64,000 nucleotides of DNA from contig NZ_BBLW01000005.1 of the NCBI RefSeq assembly GCF_000971135.1, forward strand, positions 186,001 through 250,000, read 5' to 3'. The stretch comes from Demequina phytophila (GTDB taxonomy: Bacteria > Actinomycetota > Actinomycetes > Actinomycetales > Demequinaceae). Positions 59,075 to 64,000 of this stretch are shown piece after piece; position 1 is the stretch's first letter; the number at the start of each line of letters is the position of its first letter. The notes beneath the pieces were generated by a model. That model had not been told where the DNA came from. It was given only the letters and a program-made list of their open reading frames with translations, and ran no database searches. Made by a program: the position numbers and the translations under genes.

Positions 59075-60331
59075 ATGAACACGAGCCGCTGGCGAGTCGC
59101 CGCGCTTCGCCTCACCCGGCGGCTGTGGTTCCGGCTCGCCGCGTTCGCGGGCGCCGCCGTGCTGGTGGCCCTGCTGGCGGGCGCGGCCGGCGAGTGGGCG
59201 ACCGCGGCCGTCCCCGTGGACCTGGGGCAGGACTCCGTCCGCACGATGCTGCAGATCCTCGCGACGTCGATGCTGGCCGCCACCACCTTCTCCCTCACGG
59301 TCATGGTGTCCGCCTACGCCACCGCTGCGTCCTCCTCGACGCCGCGGGCCACGCAGCTGCTCATCCAGGACCAGACCTCGCAGCACGCGCTGGCGACCTT
59401 CCTGGGCTCCTTCGTGTTCGCCGTCGTCGGCATCGCGGCGCTCGCCACCGGCTACTACGGCGAGGAGGGCCGGATCGTCCTGTACATCGGCACCCTGGTC
59501 GTCATCGCCATCATCGTGGTGACGCTGCTCCGGTGGATCCAGCACCTGGTCGGGTTCGGCCGCATGGCCGATGTGCTCAACCGTGTCGAGGCGGCGGCGT
59601 GCGAGGCGGCCGCCGCCGACGCGCGTCACCCGTACCTCGGCGGCGTGGCTCCCATCGACGCCCCGGCCGGCGCGTGGCCCGTGTTCGCCGAGGGGGCGGG
59701 CGTGGTGACGCATGTGGACGTCGAGGCGGTCGGACGCGCGGCGGAGGCCGACGGGCTACGCGTGCATCTCCAGGTCCGGGCGGGCGCCGTGGTCGCCCGA
59801 GGCCAGGAGCTCGCCCGGGTCGACGGCCCGCGGAACGACGACGCGGAGCGATCCGTCCGTAGCGCCGTCCTGATCGAGAGGCACCGCACCTACGACCAGG
59901 ACGCCAGGCTCGGCATGATCGCGCTGGGCGAGATCGGGAGCCGCGCGCTTTCGCCCTCCACGAACGATCCCGGCACCGCGATCGAGGCGCTCAACGCGGT
60001 CCTGCGCGTGCTCACGGTGACCCTGACGACCGAGCCCGACCGCGAGATCCTTCACCCGCGCGTCCACGTGCCGCCGGTGGAGCTCCAGGACCTGGTCGAG
60101 GATGCGATCCGGCCGATCGCACGCGACGGCGCGGCGCTGGTCGAGGTGGGGCTGCGGGTGCAGAAGGTGATCGGGGGCCTGGCGGGCCTGACGGAGGACG
60201 CGCGCCTCGTGGCGTTGCGCGAGGCGTCGCGGCGCGCGGAGCGGCGTGCGCTCGAGCGGCTCACGGACCCCCACGACCGGGCGTTGATCCGAGCCGCCGC
60301 CTCGGTCGCGCGCGGCGAGGACGCGACGTGA
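59075..60331 (+). CDS. DUF2254 membrane protein
   Basis: 418 aa. Four hydrophobic segments (about 20-42, 60-85, 108-130 and 138-160) are followed by a soluble domain. Conserved DUF2254 features: SMLAATTFSLTVMVSAY, AALATGYY, and in the C-terminus RTYDQDARLGMIALGEIGSRALSPSTNDPGTAI. The role is unknown. ATG 59075 has AAGGGAG upstream. The stop overlaps the NUDIX gene start (GTGA), so the two are coupled. Confidence 0.9.
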   Translation: MNTSRWRVAALRLTRRLWFRLAAFAGAAVLVALLAGAAGEWATAAVPVDLGQDSVRTMLQILATSMLAATTFSLTVMVSAYATAASSSTPRATQLLIQDQTSQHALATFLGSFVFAVVGIAALATGYYGEEGRIVLYIGTLVVIAIIVVTLLRWIQHLVGFGRMADVLNRVEAAACEAAAADARHPYLGGVAPIDAPAGAWPVFAEGAGVVTHVDVEAVGRAAEADGLRVHLQVRAGAVVARGQELARVDGPRNDDAERSVRSAVLIERHRTYDQDARLGMIALGEIGSRALSPSTNDPGTAIEALNAVLRVLTVTLTTEPDREILHPRVHVPPVELQDLVEDAIRPIARDGAALVEVGLRVQKVIGGLAGLTEDARLVALREASRRAERRALERLTDPHDRALIRAAASVARGEDAT

Positions 60332-61230
60332 CCACGCCCCCTCCGCTGCCCGCGCACCGCGACCCGGGAGACAACTGGGCGTTCGCCTCCGACGGCACCC
60401 GCTACTGGGGTGCGTTCGGTGCCGCCGGGCTGCTCGCGCACGACCCGGGCCGGGGGATCCTCCTCCAGCACCGCGCGGCGTGGAGCCATCACGGCGGCAC
60501 CTGGGGCATCCCGGGCGGTGCGCGCCACCGCGGCGAGAACGCCCTCGACGCCGCGCTGCGCGAGGCCGCGGAGGAGGCGGGCGTTCCCGCCGGCGCGGTC
60601 CGTCCCGAGGCGGTCCACGTGCTCGACCGCGAGATCTGGACGTACACCACGGTCGTGGCGCGAGTCACCAGGTCCTTCGAGCCCGTCGCCGCGGATCAGG
60701 AGAGCCTCGAGCTCGCATGGGTGCCCCTCGAGCGGGTGGGAGAGCTCGAGCTGCACCCCGGCTTCGCGTCCTCCTGGCCCGCGCTGCGCGAGTCGCTCAC
60801 GCACCGACCGGCGCTCGTCGTGGATGCCGCCAACGTGGTCGGCTCGGTGCCGGACGGCTGGTGGCGCGACCGCGCGGGCGCCGCGCAGCGCCTGCTGGAC
60901 CGCCTGTCGGGCCTCGCGGCCCGGGGCATCCCGGCCTCCGCGCTGGGCCTGCCGCTGGACGCGTGGCATCCGCGGATGACCGTGGTTCTCGAAGGCGTCG
61001 GCCGCGCCGCGGAGGGACGTGAAGGCGTGGCCTCGCTGCACGCGGAGGGTTCGGGTGACGATGCGCTGGTGGCGAGGACCCACGCCTACGCCGCGGACGG
61101 GTGGCAGCCGACGGTGGTGACGTCCGACCGGGGGCTGCGGGCACGGGTCGAGGACGTCGCCGTGGTGCACGGCTCCGGCTGGCTGCTGCGGCTGCTCGAG
61201 GAGGGCGAGGGCGGCGCTCAGGCGTCGTGA
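60328..61230 (+). CDS. NUDIX hydrolase fused to a PIN/NYN-like nuclease-fold domain
   Basis: 300 aa. Residues ~25-145 are a NUDIX domain; its box starts at GGARHRGEN and has REAAEEAG, and the domain hydrolyses nucleoside diphosphate-linked compounds. Residues ~165-290 start with ALVVDAANVVG and have GSGDDALV and VVTSDRGLRARV, the acidic pattern of PIN/YacP-like (NYN) metal-dependent nucleases. The fusion is known in some actinobacteria but uncharacterised. It is coupled to the DUF2254 gene by GTGA overlap and its end overlaps the convergent methyltransferase by 13 bp. Substrate unknown. Confidence 0.82.
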   Translation: MTTPPPLPAHRDPGDNWAFASDGTRYWGAFGAAGLLAHDPGRGILLQHRAAWSHHGGTWGIPGGARHRGENALDAALREAAEEAGVPAGAVRPEAVHVLDREIWTYTTVVARVTRSFEPVAADQESLELAWVPLERVGELELHPGFASSWPALRESLTHRPALVVDAANVVGSVPDGWWRDRAGAAQRLLDRLSGLAARGIPASALGLPLDAWHPRMTVVLEGVGRAAEGREGVASLHAEGSGDDALVARTHAYAADGWQPTVVTSDRGLRARVEDVAVVHGSGWLLRLLEEGEGGAQAS

Positions 61231-62294
61231 TGGAGCCGGTAGAACCGGAAGAACGCGAAGTCCTCGATGGGCAGCACGCTGACGCGGGCGAAGCCGGCGT
61301 CCTCGGCGTAGCCGCGCAGGATCCCCGGCCGCATCACCGTGCCGGTCGCGACGCTGGGCTGCGCGGACATGCTGTCGGGCAGGCACACCAGGATGCTGTA
61401 GCCGTACATGAGCCGCTCGACCATGTCGCCGGGTTCCGCGGGGGACTCGGCGACGGCCTCGTCCATCACGACCACCGCCCCGTCCGGTCGCACCGCCCGC
61501 CGGATGGCGTCCAGCACCTCGACCGGCCGCGGCATGTCGTGCAACGCCTCGAGCACGAACGCGGCGTCGTAGGAGCCCTCGAGCGCGCCGGCGTCGGCGT
61601 GGAGGAACTCGACGCGGTCAGCGACGCCTGCCTCGATGGCGTTCGCGCGTGCACGGAGGATCGAGGGCTCGTCGACGTCGACCCCGGTGACGCGCGCGGT
61701 GGGATACGCGCGGGCTAACGCCAAGGCCGACCACCCGGCGCCGCACGCGACGTCGGCGATGCGCGCGCCGGGCCGCGACAGGATCACGTCGAGGTCCGGC
61801 ACCGCGGCGAGCGCGGGCGCCAGCATCGTCTCGAACCACGGCCGGTTGACGTCGGCCTGCGCCCACCGTGCGTCGTCGCCCAGGTCCGCCCAGCTCACCC
61901 CGCCGCCCGAGCGGTACGCGTCCACGAGCGCGGGCATCTGCACGCCCGCTGCGGCCACCATCCGCGCGAGCGGGGCGACGTAGGCGAGGGACGTGCCGTC
62001 GGTGAGGGCCTCCGCGGCTCCGGGCGGGAGCGAGTAGGACCGCTCGCAGTCGATCTCCGAGGCGACGACCATGCCGCTCACCGCCTGATGCTCGAGCCAC
62101 TCGCGCGCGTACCTCGCGTGGGTTCCGGTGGCCGCGGCGAGCGACTCCGGCGTGTGCGGACCGCCGGTGGCGAGCGCCCTGTACCAGCCCAGCCGGTCGC
62201 CCAGGTGGATCGCCAGGGTGTCCATCGCCCCGATCGCCGCTCCGAGGACGTGCTCCGCCCAGGAATCCGCGTCGGCCTGCGCATGCGGGGACAT
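61218..62294 (-). CDS. Class I SAM-dependent methyltransferase with winged-helix N-terminus
   Basis: 358 aa. An N-terminal helical/winged-helix part (YRALATGGPHTPESLAAATG) of the kind in small-molecule O-methyltransferase relatives precedes a Rossmann methyltransferase with motif I ADVACGAGWSALAL, GVDVDEPSI and LEALHDMPRP. The substrate is probably a small molecule, not fixed. ATG 62294 has GAGGAG 6 nt upstream. It is convergent with the NUDIX-PIN gene. Confidence 0.88.
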   Translation of the reverse strand: MSPHAQADADSWAEHVLGAAIGAMDTLAIHLGDRLGWYRALATGGPHTPESLAAATGTHARYAREWLEHQAVSGMVVASEIDCERSYSLPPGAAEALTDGTSLAYVAPLARMVAAAGVQMPALVDAYRSGGGVSWADLGDDARWAQADVNRPWFETMLAPALAAVPDLDVILSRPGARIADVACGAGWSALALARAYPTARVTGVDVDEPSILRARANAIEAGVADRVEFLHADAGALEGSYDAAFVLEALHDMPRPVEVLDAIRRAVRPDGAVVVMDEAVAESPAEPGDMVERLMYGYSILVCLPDSMSAQPSVATGTVMRPGILRGYAEDAGFARVSVLPIEDFAFFRFYRLHHDA

Positions 62295-62363
62295 GCGGGC
62301 TCCTCCCCGTCGCACCGGGGCGGGCGACGCCACCCTCCATGGCACCGCGCCTGACGCGTCGCG

Positions 62364-62990
62364 TCAAGCGGACAGGTGGGCGTCCAGGAATCCGCGGACG
62401 TCGTCCAGCTCCTCCTCGCAGATCGAGTGGCCCAGCCCGGGGTAGATCCGGGTCTCGGCGCTCGCGTGCGCGGCCAGGAACACGCGGGTCCGCGCGACGG
62501 CATCGGCCCAGATCACCGGATCCGCGTCGCCGCGGCCCCAGAACACCGCCGGTCGCGAGTCCGCCAGGCTCGGGTCCGCGGGCTGAGGGCCCTCCGGTAC
62601 GTAGCCCGCGAGGACCACCGGCGCCAGGACGCGGTCCGGGCGGGTGCGCAGCAGCTGGAGCGCCATGAGGCCGCCCTGGGAGAAGCCGACGGGGACGATG
62701 GTGGCGTCGGGTGCGAGCGTGGCGTCGACCCACGCCCACACCGCCTCGGTGGCGTCGTCGATCGCCGGCTGCTCCATGGCGCCGTCGGGGGACAGCGGGA
62801 ACCACGCCGCGCCGCCGTAGCCCGTCTCGAGCGGCGCGCGCAGCGACGCCCACGGAAGGCCGGCGGGCAGCCAGCCGGCGAGCGCCGCGAGGTCGTGCTC
62901 GTGGGAGCCGAATCCGTGAAGGAACAGCGCCACGGTGGGGGACACGGGCGTGGGCGGCGCGGGCGACAGGACGGAGCGGAGCGTGGTCAC
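62364..62990 (-). CDS. Alpha/beta-hydrolase (carboxylesterase/YpfH-like)
   Basis: 208 aa. LFLHGFGSHEHDL is the oxyanion region, the nucleophile is Ser104 in VGFSQGGLMAL, Asp lies in WGRGDADPVI and His in PGLGHSICEEE. This is the small cytosolic phospholipase/carboxylesterase group. GTG 62990 has GATACT 7 nt upstream. It lies 69 nt upstream of the methyltransferase on the same strand, so an operon is possible. Confidence 0.9.
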   Translation of the reverse strand: MTTLRSVLSPAPPTPVSPTVALFLHGFGSHEHDLAALAGWLPAGLPWASLRAPLETGYGGAAWFPLSPDGAMEQPAIDDATEAVWAWVDATLAPDATIVPVGFSQGGLMALQLLRTRPDRVLAPVVLAGYVPEGPQPADPSLADSRPAVFWGRGDADPVIWADAVARTRVFLAAHASAETRIYPGLGHSICEEELDDVRGFLDAHLSA

Positions 62991-62997
62991 GCGCCCC

Positions 62998-63003
62998 AGT
63001 ATC
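62998..63003 (-). promoter_or_regulatory. -10 element of a leaderless promoter for the esterase
   Basis: GATACT on the minus strand, 7 nt before GTG 62990. Confidence 0.45.
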
Positions 63004-63034
63004 GCGGCTCCCCGGCCACCAGGGGGTGCGCGCG

Positions 63035-63040
63035 TACGAT
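63035..63040 (+). promoter_or_regulatory. -10 element before the 70-aa gene
   Basis: TACGAT 8 nt before ATG 63049. Confidence 0.45.
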
Positions 63041-63048
63041 GCGGAACC

Positions 63049-63261
63049 ATGAGCGAACCCACGTCCGAGACCGGTGACGGCGGCGCCGTGGAGCGCGCGC
63101 GCATCGTCACGTACCTCGCGTTCCATGAGCGCAGCGCCCGCACCAAGGCGACAGCCGCCACGAGCGACGAGTCGCGCACGTACCAGACGACGATCGCGAA
63201 CGCGATGCAGGCGATGCGCGAGGCCATCGAGGGCGGCTTCCACTGGAAGGCCGACCTCTAG
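63049..63261 (+). CDS. Small hypothetical protein
   Basis: 70 aa, soluble, with a polar Ser/Glu/Gly N-terminus and a helical region AYLAFHERSARTKATAAT-like to the end (IANAMQAMREAIEGGFHWKADL). No family is recognised. It has a clear near-leaderless promoter (TACGAT, 8 nt) and good coding character, and stands alone before the ribokinase gene. Confidence 0.6.
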   Translation: MSEPTSETGDGGAVERARIVTYLAFHERSARTKATAATSDESRTYQTTIANAMQAMREAIEGGFHWKADL

Positions 63262-63310
63262 ACTCGCCGTAGGGCGCGCAACGACGCGCGTCGCCAGGAC
63301 AGGAGGCCTC

Positions 63311-64000
63311 GTGCACCGCGACGTCACGGTATTCGGCAGCGCCAACGCGGACCTCCGTGTCCTGGTCGACGAGCTGCCGCGCCGCGGGCAGGTGACCCTG
63401 GGCCATGACCTCGAGATGGGGCCCGGAGGCCGGGGCCTGAACCAGGCCGTCGCGGCGGCACGGATGGGCGCACGCACCGCCTTCGTCGGCGCCGTCGGAT
63501 CCGACGACCACGGCACCATGCTGCTGCGTTGCCTCGCCGAGTCCGGCGTCGAGGCATGCGTCGACGAGGTCGACGGGCGCGCCACCGGGGCGGCGATGAT
63601 CGCCGTCGACGAGCACGGGGAGATCACCGTGATCGAGCTGCCCGGCGCCAACGCCACGCTTGACGGCGTGTCGGATCGCGCGGCGCACACGATCCGCGGG
63701 TCCGGCGTGCTGCTGCTCCAGCTGGAGACGCCCGTGGCGGGCTCGCTCGACGCGGCGGCGCTCGCGCGTGGGTCCGGCGCGGCCGTGATCCTGGACGCGG
63801 GTCCGCAGGTGGGCGAGCTCGACGTGATCCTGGGCGCCGTCGACGTGGTCGTGGTGGATCTGGATGAGGTCCGGGAGGCCGCGGGCATGCCGGACGCGAC
63901 GCTCGAGGACGCCGTCGCCGCGTTGGCGACACGCGTACCCACGGTGATCGCCTTCGGCGGTCTGCGGGGCTCCGTGATCGCGGACGCCGGTGGCGTGAGG
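63311..64000 (+). CDS. rbsK: Ribokinase / PfkB-family sugar kinase (3' end beyond window)
   Basis: 230 codons inside the window, and the C-terminus with the catalytic GAGD loop is missing. It opens with VTVFGSANADLRVLVDELP, then the sugar-binding GGRGLNQAVAAARMGARTAFVGAVGSDD, VEACVDEVDGRATGAAMIAVD and LLLQLETP, all standard ribokinase positions (Asn/Asp, Gly-Gly-x-Gly-x-Asn-Gln). It phosphorylates a sugar (ribose or similar) at the 5 position. GTG 63311 follows AGGAGG with a 4-nt spacer. Specificity cannot be settled on the visible part. Confidence 0.85.
   Translation, partial: MHRDVTVFGSANADLRVLVDELPRRGQVTLGHDLEMGPGGRGLNQAVAAARMGARTAFVGAVGSDDHGTMLLRCLAESGVEACVDEVDGRATGAAMIAVDEHGEITVIELPGANATLDGVSDRAAHTIRGSGVLLLQLETPVAGSLDAAALARGSGAAVILDAGPQVGELDVILGAVDVVVVDLDEVREAAGMPDATLEDAVAALATRVPTVIAFGGLRGSVIADAGGVR

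Overview
The window is very GC-rich (about 73 % by eye), with compact gene packing, GTG/ATG starts, many leaderless-type promoters and families typical of Actinomycetota. These include a fadA2-fabG4-htdX lipid cluster, a HelR-type RNA polymerase ATPase, an MMPL/YhgE pair, a DUF2254 membrane protein and an Abhydrolase_9 membrane hydrolase. It looks like chromosomal DNA of a high-GC actinobacterium, probably Micrococcales (Cellulomonas/Demequina-like); that rank is inference. I see no rRNA, tRNA, CRISPR, prophage or transposase gene.

Layout. 1-13.4 kb: a truncated HTH/ATPase regulator, a small membrane protein, an SRPBCC protein, a zinc-ribbon SDR with a stand-alone SH3-like partner, a DEAD-box RNA helicase, a lipoprotein esterase, an NAD-binding/DUF2867 protein, a membrane hydrolase, a secreted hypothetical and a flavin amine oxidase. 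13.5-16.5 kb: an alcohol dehydrogenase fused to a DUF4334 module, an SDR and another SRPBCC protein. 16.5-19.6 kb: helR (RNA polymerase rescue, rifamycin tolerance) with a near-perfect rifamycin-associated element 11 nt before its start, divergent from a LURP-one protein and an ABM monooxygenase. 19.7-24.5 kb: an MMPL exporter with a degenerate ABC-ATPase-like tail, translationally coupled to a YhgE/Pip protein. 24.4-40.6 kb: central metabolism and envelope genes (aldose epimerase, NlpC/P60 hydrolase, glutamate decarboxylase, aminotransferase, MetE-like enzyme, PLP decarboxylase, GT2-GtrA glycosyltransferase, phosphodiester glycosidase, FAD oxidoreductase, dihydroorotate dehydrogenase-like protein, VanY-type peptidase).

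41-44 kb: the anaerobic ribonucleotide reductase operon nrdDG behind two NrdR boxes set exactly 32 bp apart, followed by a 146-bp element with 19-bp terminal inverted repeats. 44.2-48.5 kb: agmatine deiminase and an amidase (overlapping ATGA) divergent from a TetR regulator with a palindromic operator, then a glutaminase. 48.5-56.5 kb: a fatty-acid/CoA cluster (acyl-CoA ligase, MaoC-type HtdX, FabG4, FadA2) divergent from a TetR gene and an acyl-CoA oxidase-like gene, with twin TACCGNCGGTA palindromes between them. 56.5-64 kb: MFS transporter, YitT protein, glutathione peroxidase, DUF2254 protein coupled to a NUDIX-PIN fusion, a methyltransferase, a serine esterase, a 70-aa hypothetical and a truncated ribokinase.

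Cross-cutting signals: about 15 genes have a -10 hexamer 6-8 nt before the start codon (leaderless mRNAs); the 9-mer GGACGATGC occurs 25 times on the two strands where fewer than one is expected from base composition; and most convergent gene pairs overlap or nearly touch.
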